Shown here one piece after another: positions 1-11,131 of a stretch of 64,000 nucleotides of DNA. Below the pieces are notes generated by a model that made no database searches, was not told where the DNA came from, and saw nothing but the letters and a program-made list of their open reading frames with translations. Position 1 is the first letter of the stretch. Each line of letters starts with the position of its first letter. The stretch is from contig OX463829.1 in the NCBI GenBank assembly GCA_949825045.1, forward strand, positions 19,190,715-19,254,714, written 5' to 3'. This stretch comes from Argyresthia goedartella. Lineage: Eukaryota > Arthropoda > Insecta > Lepidoptera > Argyresthiidae. The translations under genes and the position numbers were made by a program.

Positions 1-511
1 CAACTTTGAAGAATTAATATAGTTTATCAATTTACTACCTACCTATACCTAATTCATATTTAGATAGAATTATCCATTTGAAGCATCATCTTGTCCTGTC
101 TCCCCTTAGCAGGGGTATAGGGCTCACAGTAAAGAAATATTTCCATTTGTTCCGATTTTGGGCCATCTGCTCTACCTCTGCCCAATCAGTACAGTATGTC
201 TAGTATAGAAAATTAATATTTTGCTTAGGTCGAGTAATTGTGATGTAGTGCAAGTATGAGTAGGGCACATGTAATAAGCACAGTATGATTCCAGAAGGAA
301 TAACTGAACATAAAAAGTGGCTGACCCTACTCAATATCTGTATTCATCTTGCACACTCATTGGAGTAAGCAAGCATATTGTGTTATCTATCTGAAATGGG
401 GCCAATAATTTATCTAAGTCATAAATTGTATATGAGACAACCTGTTTAGAAAAAGCAATAAAAGAGTTATTCAATTCAATGCAAACTTTATTCTAATATA
501 ATAATAAGCAC
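1..511. other. Intergenic, 3' flank of the NAE1 gene
   Basis: AT-rich sequence with no recognisable gene or repeat. It includes the 3' untranslated end of the minus-strand gene that stops at 512. No oligo-A or oligo-T tract sits next to the coding end, which argues against a recent retrocopy. Confidence 0.6.
487..492 (-). terminator. Polyadenylation signal AATAAA of NAE1
   Basis: The plus strand reads tttatt, which is AATAAA on the coding strand, about 20 bases after the stop codon. This is a plausible poly(A) signal, though very close to the stop; other hexamers further left could also be used. Confidence 0.45.
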
Positions 512-2122
512 TTATAATGTAAAAGTCGCTGTGGTACTTGAAGTGGCATCATATATAAAAGTATTGTTGACTGGTTGGTACTGTTTGGTTGCAATTTTGA
601 CCGCCTCCTGTGCAACACATCCACCCAAAAATGCTGAGACACTGTGAATCTCAGCCCCCCCATACCGACACATCTCATGAACATGGTCATCTTTAGGGAA
701 AGGTGAACAGGAAACATCATTTAGAAGTTTAATGACACATCCCTTGAGTTGTGCAATATCACCCTCTGGCTCCCAATCACCTGGGGCTCTACAGTGCTCA
801 GAATAAAACCTCTCTGATGCCCTCAACAGAATATAGTGCACCATCATCACATCAGGCTCTTCCAGATGTCTAGCAATGTATGAAGCTACTGAACTGCCAA
901 GTTCATACTCTTGTGCTATACTTGAGCCTTTCACCAGGTATAAATCTTGGGAGTGTCTGCAGAATAGTTTGACATCATCTTCACTGATGTTGTCTCTATT
1001 CAGTTGAGCAACTATTTGCTGTACTCTTCTGTAAACTGCATCAGCATCCAGTGCAGCTTGGTTGCGGTATATGTTCTGCAGTTTTACATAGTGGTCAGTA
1101 GATGCTGTCATGTCTGGGATGACACCCCTTACTGGTAGTTTCCCTTTGCCCTCTGCCTCAATAAATCCTTTCAGGGCTGAGCACATGATCCAAAATGGTG
1201 AACTCGAGCTGTTCAATTTGTTTGCTGCACTGCTATACAGCAGCTCTTGGATCTTGACCGGCAGGAAGGTCGGCATCAGAGCTGTGTTTACTGCTCTCAA
1301 TGCTTCTTCGAAATTCTCCTCATTGATTGGTACACCATTATCATCTTGTCTAATAAATTCACGGATGACATCTCGGACTTCATTCTTCTCTTTTCTGCTC
1401 ATTGGCCATCTGCTCTGATTGCTGACTTGCCATTTCTGCACAGCTTTATACAATATCACAATCCAGGGTATACGGCCATGATCTTTCAGCTCAACAGTCT
1501 CAATGTCAAATGTATCTAAATACTCAGCAAGGGTTTGAAAAGGGACATCTAGCCGTAAGTCAGGTTGCTCAAAGTCAGGATGAGATTCTATGACGGCATG
1601 CTCATTTACTTGAATCCTTATCGACCCAAGGAAGCCTACCGACCGGCAGAAAATGAATGGTACATTGTTATCCCACAAATGTTGAGATAGCTCCTTAGTG
1701 GATTTCTCTCCCAGTCCAGAGGCAATAACTACTGTAAATGCTTTAAAAAAATCAGGGTTTTCCTGCAGTATCTGGTCTGGTGGTTCATGTACAGCGTGTC
1801 CTTCCACCGCAGGGTTTAACTCTAGGAGCAGGCGTAGCGCCTCCGACCCGCGATTCAGGTCTTCACTGGATGTTTCCAAGAAGAAGTTACTGCCGATGTC
1901 CTCCTCGGTGACAGTCTTGTCGTCGACAATGGTTACCGCACCGATGCCGGGCAGGACGATAGACTTGAGAATCTCCGTGCCTAGAGGAGACGCGTTTATC
2001 AAACAGATATGGCTTGATTCGAGAGCGGCTTGGCCGTGGTCGCCCCAAAGGCGCAGTTGTCTGTCGTACTGTCTCTCCTTCTCCGATTGTTCAGGTGACT
2101 TTGGGGTTGGTGACTCCATCAT
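512..2122 (-). CDS. Nae1: NEDD8-activating enzyme E1 regulatory subunit (NAE1/APP-BP1)
   Basis: One uninterrupted 536-residue reading frame. In this family the protein pairs with UBA3 to form the heterodimeric E1 that adenylates NEDD8 and passes it to UBC12 for cullin neddylation; this subunit lacks the catalytic cysteine. The N-terminus carries the E1 hallmark YDRQLRLWG at residues 19-27, followed by the ThiF/Rossmann-like segment with an LPGIGAVTIVDD stretch and SNFFL. The C-terminus has the conserved GGAEIHSVSAFLGG and a YDATSST-like tail. Length matches the human protein (about 534). Two adjacent ATGs (2120-2122 and 2117-2119) open the frame; the first is used here. It is odd in being intronless over the full length. 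Absence of stops, full length and lack of a poly-A tail favour a functional host gene over a decayed retrocopy. Confidence 0.93.
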   Translation of the reverse strand: MMESPTPKSPEQSEKERQYDRQLRLWGDHGQAALESSHICLINASPLGTEILKSIVLPGIGAVTIVDDKTVTEEDIGSNFFLETSSEDLNRGSEALRLLLELNPAVEGHAVHEPPDQILQENPDFFKAFTVVIASGLGEKSTKELSQHLWDNNVPFIFCRSVGFLGSIRIQVNEHAVIESHPDFEQPDLRLDVPFQTLAEYLDTFDIETVELKDHGRIPWIVILYKAVQKWQVSNQSRWPMSRKEKNEVRDVIREFIRQDDNGVPINEENFEEALRAVNTALMPTFLPVKIQELLYSSAANKLNSSSSPFWIMCSALKGFIEAEGKGKLPVRGVIPDMTASTDHYVKLQNIYRNQAALDADAVYRRVQQIVAQLNRDNISEDDVKLFCRHSQDLYLVKGSSIAQEYELGSSVASYIARHLEEPDVMMVHYILLRASERFYSEHCRAPGDWEPEGDIAQLKGCVIKLLNDVSCSPFPKDDHVHEMCRYGGAEIHSVSAFLGGCVAQEAVKIATKQYQPVNNTFIYDATSSTTATFTL

Positions 2123-2570
2123 TTAAAGACAAACTATATATTGTAATTTCGCTGTGATTTGATCTGAGCTAAAAATATATTTTGTTCTCGCAAACCGGCA
2201 AAATCTTCGATTTTTTTTTGACAATAGCTCTTTTTTTTTTGTAATGTTTTTTCCTTTATGGAAAAGTTAGTTCTTTTTTTCACATCTTTATCGTTACGGA
2301 AAGGCAGAGGCCTGGAAGCCGTGCAGCCTGTTCTGATAGGTGTTTCTTAATTCAATTATTTACCTAGGCCAAAATCTGATATTTTATCTTTGAGTATTAA
2401 ATCATATATAAATACTAGTGACGCTAGCTCGAACAAAATATGTGCCCAGCCTCTTGACGAGAGCGGGCTTGTCAGTTGTCATAGATAAAAATCTTTGCGC
2501 TCAGATGCGACATGCCGAAGACGTACAGTCGCCTTTGTCCAAAAGTATACCTATCGAGTGAATCCTGCCT
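2123..2570. other. Upstream region of NAE1, no gene seen
   Basis: About 450 bases of AT-rich DNA with several T-runs (2209-2280). It should contain the NAE1 promoter and 5' UTR, but no TATA box or initiator can be assigned with confidence. Confidence 0.4.
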
Positions 2571-4168
2571 ATAATATTTATTTATTTATTTTAATTATTT
2601 ATTTATTCATGTTTCACAGCAATTAAAAATACAATATTAATCAATAAGGAAAAGAAAATTTTAAATGCCAATTACGAAACAATACAAAAATAAAATAGAA
2701 ATATAAGAACCTATCTATAGGAAAATAAAGTGAGTAAAGTAATAAACTTAGTTCAAACTGGTATGACTATATGGTGAACAGCTGATTGAATGGTGTAAGA
2801 GGCTGCGTGAGTGTGTGTGTGTTTATGTGTGGTATCGAGTTCCGATGGGAAATAGTAAAAGTAATTCTAAGATAATGTCATGAGAAAATCAATATAATAA
2901 CTAAGTTAGGAGGGGTGACGAAGTCGACTATTTCCTAACTTCCGACAAAAAATCAGGGCAGCGATTAAATAAAAATATATCCAGCTCTGGGAAACGCTCC
3001 TTATAAATATTGATGCTCCTATTCAAGGGTGAGTAAGAGGCGTAATTGGTGCGCGTGCGCGCATGGTGCAGCACTGCAGGCACACGTCCATGCCGGCGTG
3101 CGCGCACAGGGGCAACGCGCAGCAGCACTCTGCTCACCAGTTTGCTGCTGTCGATGCCCGCGTGAATCACGCCGTGAAGTAATTTCAGATCCGCGAATAA
3201 TCTTCTGTCCGCCAACGACACCAAGCTATGGTCGGGTAAACTGTCCCTGCCACTGGGGTTGCGGTAACCAAGCTGCCTGATAAATTTATTCTGCACCGAC
3301 TCCAGTCGATCACTGTGCGGCGGGTATACTGGAGACCAGACAGGTGAGGCGTACTCTAACACACTGCGGACGTAGCAGGCGAAGTAAAGCTGTTTAAAGG
3401 CTGGGGAAGACCGCAGTGGTTTGGAAGCACGATAAACAAATCCTAGCATTTTGGTAGCCTTTAAAATAATGTGTTCGTAATGGGGTACGAAAGTAAGTTT
3501 GCTATCCAAAATAACGCCAAGGTCTCTGATTTGTGCGACCCTCCCTATCTGCTAATTGTTTAAAACATAATTAAATTGTAGGTCAGATCGCTTTCTGGAG
3601 AAAGTGAGGGACTGGCATTTCAGAGGGTTAAGATCCCGGCTGTTTCGCTGGCAATAATCACCGAGCCTGTGCAAATCTTCCTTAAGATTGAGACAATTTG
3701 TCACGTCCCCGACAGGCATGAAAACTTTGGTGTCGTCGGCATACATGAGAAATCGGGCGAATCTAAAGCATGTCGCGATGTCATACAGGCAGACGTTAAA
3801 GAGAAGCGGACCAAGATGTGAGCCTTGTGGCACACCTGAAGGGATGGGAGTGAAGCGGAAATGATGAGGGCCAATATGGACAGCCTGACTACGATTCCTG
3901 AGATAGGACTGAAACCATCTGAGGAGATCGCCGTGCACACCGATTTCAGAAAGTTTAAACAGAATTATATCATGTCTTAGCCTGTCGAAGCATTTAGAGT
4001 AGTCGGTGTACACGGCATTCACCTGATAACCATTGTCCATATGACTCGCCACCGAGTCAACAAACTCGACAAGGTTAGACACTGTCGAACGTTTCCGCAT
4101 GAACCCGTGCTGTTCCGGTGGAATGCTGCGAGCTACAATTGGGTAGATTTGGTCATGGACAATAAGTT
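2571..4168 (-). mobile_element. 5'-truncated LINE (CR1/Jockey group), minus strand
   Basis: A non-LTR retrotransposon fragment holding the reverse-transcriptase palm and C-terminal domain followed by a 3' region that ends in an AT-rich (attt)n-like stretch near 2575-2620. The coding part begins abruptly near 4168, so the endonuclease and the start of RT are missing, as is usual for 5'-truncated insertions. No clear target-site duplication was found. Confidence 0.8.
2928..4165 (-). pseudogene. LINE reverse transcriptase fragment with one in-frame stop
   Basis: Two same-frame blocks (3552-4165 and 2928-3548) are separated by a single TAG codon at 3549-3551. The first block shows the fingers/palm of a LINE RT: HGFMRKRSTVSN, a CFDRLRHD motif, GVPQGSHLGPLLF and the catalytic MYADD box near 3740-3750. 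The second block shows the usual LGVILDSKLTF, SPVWSPVYPPHSDRLESVQ and a C-terminal tail ending at 2928. The catalytic aspartates are present but the frame is interrupted and headless, so it is a dead copy. Confidence 0.85.
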
Positions 4169-4204
4169 CGCCTATGTTGCATACTTTTAAGCGCAGGCGA
4201 CCTA

Positions 4205-4505
4205 TTATGTGTATTTGGGAATAAAATAAAAGAGAATATGCACATATCCATAATTTTAATGGGTTTAATTTTCATTGGTTGTGATGTTGTCAGTCAGTTT
4301 ATAAATAAATTAATAGTTCTTTAAATTTTCGTCAGATAAACATGAGCGCAAGGGTCTACCTGTGACTACTTTGAAATTTATCCTTATCATCTTGGCCTTG
4401 CTGGAAAAATCTCTTGTTAGAGATAAGCTTGCCTTTGTAAATATCTTTTCCATAAGTTTGTAATGTGAATTTGCATGTGCAATAAAAATTTCAAAATATG
4501 TGACG
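4205..4505 (+). mobile_element. LINE 3'-UTR fragment, plus strand
   Basis: Contains the segment ttgctggaaaaatctcttgt followed by tagagataagcttgcctttg and a late AATAAA near 4481. The same arrangement ends the LINE at 49390-49490 and recurs at 58998-59100. No coding sequence remains. It is read as the extreme 3' end of a severely truncated LINE of that family; the left boundary is approximate. Confidence 0.6.
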
Positions 4506-4804
4506 AGCATAACAACTTTGGTATTCGGAAATGACACTTCTGCATGTAAAAATCTTGTAACTCATTGATGTTCAAAGAGAAAACATGGCTGTCGCTTTGT
4601 TGATTTTTATAATTCTCAAAATATTATTGAATATGCGTATTGTACTGATAATACAGGGTAGTTAACATGAAGAGTTATTCCTTGGCTTTTTTGGTCTGTA
4701 CGGCGGTGTAGTTTTTACAGTACCGCAGAGCACATGACGGCATTATTTAGTGACTTACTCTCGTATCAAAAGCGTCACGGCTCGGCAAGCGCTTGGCACA
4801 GACC
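4506..4804. other. Unassigned sequence
   Basis: About 300 AT-rich bases between the LINE 3' end and the 2.6-kb element. No frame, repeat or RNA was recognised. Confidence 0.4.
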
Positions 4805-4979
4805 AGGGGTGTCAAACTTAGAAGAAAATGTTGGAAACGAATCATTATAAAAATTCCCAATTACGAAGTACAGTACCGACCTTTGGTTTCTGTTAAAATA
4901 ATGTGTTTTTAATTTAGTCGTATTATAAAACATAAGTTCAAGATATGATATTCAGGTAGCGCTGGTAGCTTAGGTAGTA

Positions 4980-5007
4980 CTACGCGTTCGCTATAAGTTT
5001 GCCGGTG
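4980..5007 (+). repeat. Left TIR of the ITm transposon
   Basis: 28 bases that are the exact inverse of 6979-7006. The TIR reads ctacgcgttcgctataagtt and then continues to gtg at 5007. The copy-2 transposon has no left TIR. Confidence 0.92.
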
Positions 5008-5190
5008 CGTGGAATGCGGGCACCCCTGAGTCGCCCTATCCGCTAACCGTTAGCAACGTCATCGCTGACGCGTCGCTTCGCAGTACTCGCAGTCTGCTCT
5101 TGTGTGACTAATCGGAAGCGCGTGTGATTTGACTTAATTGACACCAAATATCACTTTACTCAATATCTGTTACTGTGATTGTCTGTGTTA

Positions 5191-6530
5191 ATGAGTAAAG
5201 GAAAAACTATACGTAGTCATGTTCGTGAAATGGCGTTAAAGGTGATGACTTTTTTTGAAAATGAAAAAAAGAACCGGACTCATATAATACCCGTGGATCA
5301 AGCTATGAAACGAACGGCAATGGCAACTGGTTTATCGGAACGCACACTAAGGAACATAAAGAAAGAAGCGGAAAAAATAACGTTAGCGTTATCTGAACCT
5401 GGTACGAGTACGAGTGATGTAAAACTGTCGACACCACGAAAAAAATCTAAAAAAATGGTGTTACAAATTGATGATTTTATGATATGCGCTATACGAAATA
5501 TAATAAACAGCTTTTACGTGAAGCAAGAACTAAACTTTCCTGGGCAAAAAACGACTCTGTGGAATATATTAAAAGAAAAGCTGGGCTATAAGTTCAAAAA
5601 ATGTAAAAATGTTCGTGACTTTTTGATACAGAAACCAGAAATTGCTGCTTGGAGGGCAAGATATTTACGACGACTTCGAGAAAATGATGAGCTTGGAGCG
5701 GATAAAAAGCCAGTATTTTACTTGGACGAAACTTGGATCCACAGTCACTACACAGTAGCAAAATGTTGGCAAAACTCTATTGATCAAAGTGTGAAAAAAA
5801 CCATAACCCCGGCCAGCGTTGGATAATTGTGCATGCTGGAGGTGCGAATGGCTTTGTCCCAAATGCAGAGTTACTGTATAAATGTAAGAGCAAAAGTGGA
5901 GACTACCATGATGAAATGGATAATACAAATTTCACCAAGTGGTTAAATGAGAGACTATTGCCAAACCTGCCGCCTGGTTCAATTATTGTACTCGACAACG
6001 CTCCCTACCATAGCAAGCAAATTGACAAACTGCCAACATCCAACTCATTGAAGGAAACTATGCAAAATTGGTTGCACGAACGTAATATTGAATTTGAAGA
6101 GCGTTGTACTAAACCTGAACTATACCAACTGATAAAGCAGAACGCGCCCCCCAAAAAATATCTAATAGACGAAATCGTTAGAAGCCACGGGCACGAAGTA
6201 TTGCGGCTTCCGCCGTATCAATGTGATTTAAACCCGATTGAATATATCTGGAACCTAATGAAACAGCGAGTGGCCGAAAACAACGTAACACAATCAGAGA
6301 AAAAAATTGAAAAATTAACACGCGACGCCTTGGGAAGTATTTCTGCAGATGATTGGAAAAGGGAAATAAACCACGTGGAAAGGCTGAGACAGCAATATTG
6401 GGAAAATGATAGATTGCAGGATTCATACACAAATGAACTCGTAATTTCAGTGGGCGCAGATACGGACGACAGTTCTAGTGACGCTGAAAGTGGCATATCA
6501 GGTGTCGAAGTTATGGATTTCAGTGACTAA
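5191..6530 (+). pseudogene. ITm-family DDE transposase with a frameshift (DD81E spacing)
   Basis: The ATG at 5191 opens a basic N-terminus with a helix-turn-helix-like stretch (AMATGLSERTLRNIKKE). The DDE_3-type catalytic core follows: first Asp in YLDETWIH near 5720, second Asp in IVLDNAPYH near 5993, and Glu in CDLNPIEYIW near 6240. I count 81 residues between the second Asp and the Glu, far from DD34E/DD34D and close to the DD82E (Sailor) type described in the ITm group. The frame shifts between the A-run at 5793-5799 and 5826: upstream reads to TAA at 5824-5826, while GQRWIIVHAGG continues in another frame from about 5811. The tail is acidic/serine-rich. Inactive as read, unless the indel is a sequencing error in the homopolymer. 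Confidence 0.85.
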
Positions 6531-6978
6531 AATGTATATAACCCCTCGTATGGGGAGGCGTCATATTTCTATTGATGTATGTGTATTTATTGAAATAAAA
6601 AACAAAGATTTTGAAATAATGCTTTATTTTTAATTTTATTTATAACAAAATTTGTACAATAAATTGGAATAAATCCATGACCCCTGATTCTAATTAGAAT
6701 TTGGAATATGCACTACTAAACTATTTTTATTGTTGTAGTTTATTATCGATTCCAACGACAATAATGTGTTAAATGTTGCCTAATAAAATGTTTTGTAAAT
6801 GTAGAAATAGAAATAGAAATAATTTACAACAACAATACATAAAAAAGAGACAAAAAATAAAATCAAGTAAAACATATACTTAAATAGGGGATAATAAACA
6901 ACATAAAAGACAGAAAAAACACAAGTACGCAATGTGTAATATTTTTGCTAACCCTACCTCTGAATGACGTCACATCGT

Positions 6979-7006
6979 CACCGGCAAACTTATAGCGAAC
7001 GCGTAG
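6979..7006 (-). repeat. Right TIR of the ITm transposon
   Basis: Inverse of 4980-5007, ending cgaacgcgtag before the TA at 7007-7008. It is repeated at 25808-25835 in the second tandem copy. Confidence 0.92.
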
Positions 7007-8926
7007 TAGTGCTTATGTTAAACGACAGATCTGTTGACATCTATGTCAATGAATAATTAGTAACAGCAATAACCAGATGTCGCTTAACAGTTGGTTAAAG
7101 TCAGGATGCCATAGTGTTGCCATAGTACGGATTTGTCAGTACAAGTAAGGAATATTAGCTTTCCTTACCCATAACAAAGGGAAATTTGTTCGGATTTTCT
7201 CTGGTATAGGGTGCCTCGTAATACTGACCCTTGTATGTAAAGCATACAGAAGTCTTTCGGATTGCTTCATTGATGGGAGTCCCATTTGTCTCATACTACT
7301 GACCTACAGAATGTTGGTTAAGACAATCCACGAAAAATAAGTCGTAGAAGAAAATTATGTTAGCACGAAAGTAGCAATTTCATAAGGATCAAAGGAGAAT
7401 ATGCGAAGGTGCATGGCAAATAAAAATTAAATGAATTTATCTCACAATATCTATCTACAATATTTACGTTCTTGGCTACTAAACTAGGTTATAACCTGTA
7501 AGCCAATGCCTTTCAATTATAATTGTTCATAAAAACATGGTTCCAAATAAGTAATTTCAAATTTACTTTAATCAATCAAAATCAATTTAATTTGGCTAGT
7601 AAATTAAATAATCGCACAGCATAAATACTGATTTTCACAGCAAAAATACTTTTTATGTTTTAAGTATCTTTGTTGTTATTACATGTTCAACCTAATGCGA
7701 AGGCTAATGGGGGCTTCGCTTCATTCACCCCCTTTACCCTTCACCTAAGCTACACAGATATTTGCTGTGAAAATCAGTATTATTGATGTGCAGTTTAACA
7801 TTTCCCATTTAATTTTAAATATTTGTAATACATGCATGATCGATATTGATTATCGTTAAAGATGATTTTTAATAATGGATTAGAAATATACTGTTATTAT
7901 AATAAATAAATGAATACCTATTATTTTGGTTTTAATGTACATACTGAAATATTGATTATTATTATATATTATTGTAATATTAGGCCAAGATTAAAATTAT
8001 GTGAATTCCATATAGCAAAAGAGAACATTCAGTTATTACTAACTAGTGGGTGACTAAGAGTACTTTTTTATTCAGTTATCGACAACACGTTTTCTGGTTC
8101 GTCATAGTTGAGGTTATAAAGCGAGTTATATATATTTTATTTTGATCTCATGGTTGCTACAGAGGACAACTGCAGAGAAGAATTTGGTGTTAAGTCGATG
8201 GGCTTTGTAGGTATGGGCAAATATCGTTCTTACAAAAGGTTCGGGACAAATAAAGCGTCTCTTTATGTTTTGGACCACTATTATGCTATAGGTACCTATG
8301 TTACCTGCGGTTTATAAGATATTTTCGAACTAATAACACTTAATCTCAGCGTAAAGTGAGTGTAGTAGTAGAGGACAGTGATTACAGTAATGGTATTTTA
8401 TGAGGTGATGGGGAAAAATAAAGATCACCGTGTGGCAACACTAAAAGTTTGAGCCAAAACAAACGAAAAAATATGGCTGTTTGTTTCTTTGCGGTGTAAG
8501 AAATTTGTTTGTTTTTGCGTTCTTGTGTTGTGTTGGGTTGCGTATCTCGTTGAGTTGCCTTTGCTCCCCCGGTTGATTTACAACTGCACATCCATGGTGA
8601 CAAAACCGCAATAGGATTGAGATTGGACTCTTTATATTAGTATTTATTGTTGAGAAAAGACTCTAAAAGTATTGGCAGTTAGTTGTGTAAAAATCTCATA
8701 TTAATTTGTATTTTATTTTCATTTCCTGTAAGAAAACGCAGCGTACTCAGGCAGGTTCTAGGTTATACTAGGTACTATACAAGTGTGTAGTGTACTAGGT
8801 ATAATGTGTGATATACAATTACGTATGTATATGAACATGTTAGTTCTAAATAAAAAAACAGACGGCGCTAGCTTTGCACTTCCCATTTCTGGATAAAAGA
8901 TAAGTCTCTATTTCAGTATAAAAATA

Positions 8927-10533
8927 ATATTAGAACATTCTGATTCATACGTTTTATGTTTTTAATTCATTGTAGGGCGCGTGACATTCTAGGACAAGAC
9001 TTTCTAGGGAAGCACAAATCCATACTAGATTTTAATCATGATACATTAACTTTTTGGACTGACGAAAATAACAAAGTAGTGTTGACATTAACGGTTACCA
9101 AATACAGAAGTGCATTGACCATTCCACCCAGATCGGAGTCTATTCATTATGTTGAGACAAATATGACTAAAGAATGTTTGGTTTGTGCATCGGAAATTAT
9201 GAAGGGAGTTTTTATTGCTGGCGTATTAGCTAGCCCCAAAAATGGGAAGATTCCTGTAAAGATTCTGAATACGACTGAAAAGGAATTGATTTAATTTTGG
9301 AGAAGCTTTGTAACTATGATGTATGTGTGTCTCATAAAAGTGAGAAGAACGCGGAGCGAGTTAAGCAGCTATTTTCATCGCTACAGTTACAACATTTACA
9401 TATGGAGATTTCTATTAAAAATTTATGCGAAATGTTTCCTGATATTTGCTATTTACCTAATTACAAACTGTCTACTACCGACATTTATGAACAGTCGATA
9501 TCTTTGAAACCAAATACAGAACCCGTTTAAGTAAACCGACTTCCCCACTCTCAAAGCAAGAAGTGAATCGACAAATAGAAAAAATGTTAAAGGATGGCCT
9601 AATCGAACCTTCGACTAGTGAGTGGTCTAGTCCTATTCTTTTAGTTCCCAAGAAAACAGACAGAAGTGGTGAGAAGAAATAGCGATTAGTGATCGATTAC
9701 CGAAAATTAAATAACTGCATTAATGACGATACGTTCCCTTAGCCCAACATTACAGAAATTATAGATTCACTTTCAGGTTGTGTCTATTTTAGCCATTTAG
9801 ATTTGTATCAAGTTTATTATCAAGCCGGTTTAGACCCAAGTAGTAGAAAATATACTGCATTTGCTTCAGGACAATATCAGATGACGCGTATCTCCATGGG
9901 ACTCAAAACAACTCCTAACTCATTTTCGAATAATTTACTTAAGACAAATGATTTATCTCAATTTTAAACCACTATCCATATTTACCATATTCATAATACA
10001 CGAAAGAGAAAAACTAGGGTCGAACAGAGCGCGAAAGCATCTTATTATCATTATAATTAACGTAAGGCAATAAATGAAGACCTTTGCATCGGATATGACA
10101 CGCACGAGGCAGAGTATTTCTTAATTTAACTTGTTATATAATATGTACCTATATGAGATAGTTTATCTGTATTTATTATTTACCTATGTAATACATTTTA
10201 TGACAATAAATATATTTTGAGCAAACCCGAAGTTGGTTTTATTTCGTTCCATGTTTAATAACAGAAATTCAATAGAAATCGCTTTTTTAAACAATATATC
10301 AGATCACTATTATAAAACAGCTAATGAAATCAATAAAATCAACTGAAATTCCTGAATAAATTTCGTTCATTCACTTCCATCAGATCTCGGCAGTTCATTC
10401 ACTTATTCTCTTCACTACAAATGTCAGTTTTTATGGTTTGTTATTGAGGTTTGCCATCTTGGAACAAATGGCCTGTAGCGTTAGGCGACAGAAATAAGAT
10501 GTCTTTGGTGAACTGCCTCAAAAGATTTAATTT
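8927..10533 (+). mobile_element. Degraded Ty3/Gypsy pol remnant and unassigned tail
   Basis: A fragment of an LTR retrotransposon pol (see the pseudogene at 8956-9960) followed by about 570 bases of AT-rich DNA without frames. An AATAAA-containing stretch near 10205 resembles a retroelement 3' end, but no LTR pair or boundaries were identified. Confidence 0.6.
8956..9960 (+). pseudogene. Ty3/Gypsy protease-RT junction fragment
   Basis: The first block (8956-9294) contains RDILGQDFLGKHKSILDF, typical of the end of a retropepsin domain. After frameshifts, the segment from about 9540 reads as the start of a Gypsy RT: QIEKMLKDGLIEPSTSEWSS, PILLVPKK, LVIDYRKLNN, a FSHLDLYQVYYQ block, then KYTAFASGQY and a MGLKTTP-like end. 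In-frame stops occur at 9295 and near 9680 and 9740. The YxDD-containing palm is missing. Neither LTR nor gag is attached. Confidence 0.8.
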
Positions 10534-10856
10534 TGCCGGCTGATTCGGTACCTCACGTACACACGTATTATTTGAGTTCTATCCCAAGCACGCGTCAGCC
10601 ATCACAGATAATGGATTTATCATTCCACGTACCCACCTAATCTAGGTACGTGGTAAGACCTCATATCAATTTGTATATAAACCAAGTATTTATAATAATA
10701 AAGTTTTTTTTTTCTCTTTATTTGCTTCACTAACAATTTGAACATTGATTACTTACATAAATAAGACTTAGGACTAAAGTTAGATAGTAATTGTGCATAT
10801 TCCAAGCCTTTTATTCCGTTTCCCATCGGTTGCCACTCTGTCGGCAAAGTGGTGAC
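10534..10856 (+). repeat. Left LTR of the non-autonomous element
   Basis: TG...CA ends, 323 bases. It is about 90 bases longer than the right LTR because of extra sequence around 10697-10790 (starts in a T-run), which is either an insertion here or a loss in the other LTR. It holds an inverted motif ccacgtacc...ggtacgtgg. Confidence 0.82.
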
Positions 10857-10884
10857 CCCGACAGTGAACATCTAATAATAATAA

Positions 10885-11131
10885 TAATTATACCTTGGAC
10901 ACCTTGTACACAGATTAATCTAGCCCCAAACTAGGATTCCCTGTATCTTGGGTACTAGACAACGATATATATACTTATATAGAGAAATATTATACTTAGA
11001 TAGATAATCAACCATGACTAGGGTAAAAACATCCGTTCTCATCAAACAAACATTTGCCCCCACCGGGACTCGAACCCGGGACCCTTGGTTTCGTAGGCAG
11101 CGTCACTGCCGACTGGGCCCTTCGGGTCGTC
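10885..11131 (-). mobile_element. tRNA-derived SINE (Metulj-like), minus strand
   Basis: On the minus strand a tRNA-like head runs from about 11131, with B box GGTTCGAGTCC at 11066-11076 inside ccgggttcgagtcccggtgg. The body gives a gatatatatcgttgtctagtacccaag-like stretch, the signature of widespread lepidopteran SINEs. No intact cloverleaf or anticodon arm is evident, so it is not a functional tRNA gene. Edges are approximate. Confidence 0.75.

Larger units (their letters stand above)
4980..7006 (+). mobile_element. IS630-Tc1-mariner (ITm) transposon with 28-bp TIRs and TA duplication
   Basis: Terminal inverted repeats of 28 bases lie at 4980-5007 (begins ctacgcgttcgctataag) and 6979-7006. 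They are perfect inverses and are flanked by TA at 4978-4979 and 7007-7008. The 2027-bp element encodes one DDE transposase, now frameshifted. The related element at 50554-53697 has a single TA at the matching place (53516-53517) and no insertion, confirming the ends. Confidence 0.93.
4805..8926 (-). repeat. Unclassified ~2.6-kb interspersed element, copy A (carries a Tc1/mariner-like insertion)
   Basis: The parts 4805-4979 and 7007-8926 match, in inverted order, the element at 50554-53697. Its left terminus begins aggggtgtcaaactta, the same end as in the other copy. Its other end stops at 8926 within ttcagtata, about 25-30 bases short of the other copy's terminus, where Gypsy-derived sequence begins. 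It has no convincing long ORF. Class is unknown: the ends could be hAT-like (cagggg...) but no proper terminal inverted repeat was seen. Confidence 0.65.

Noticed and set aside
8150..8317. 55-codon ORF (VATEDNCREEFGV...) also readable at 52228-52395 on the minus strand
   Set aside because: The two copies differ at about five bases and every difference changes an amino acid. This is not the pattern of a selected protein; it is treated as non-coding repeat sequence.
11054..11131. Possible tRNA gene on the minus strand (B-box and T-loop-like)
   Set aside because: No consistent acceptor and anticodon stems, and the downstream body is that of a SINE; called as a SINE head.
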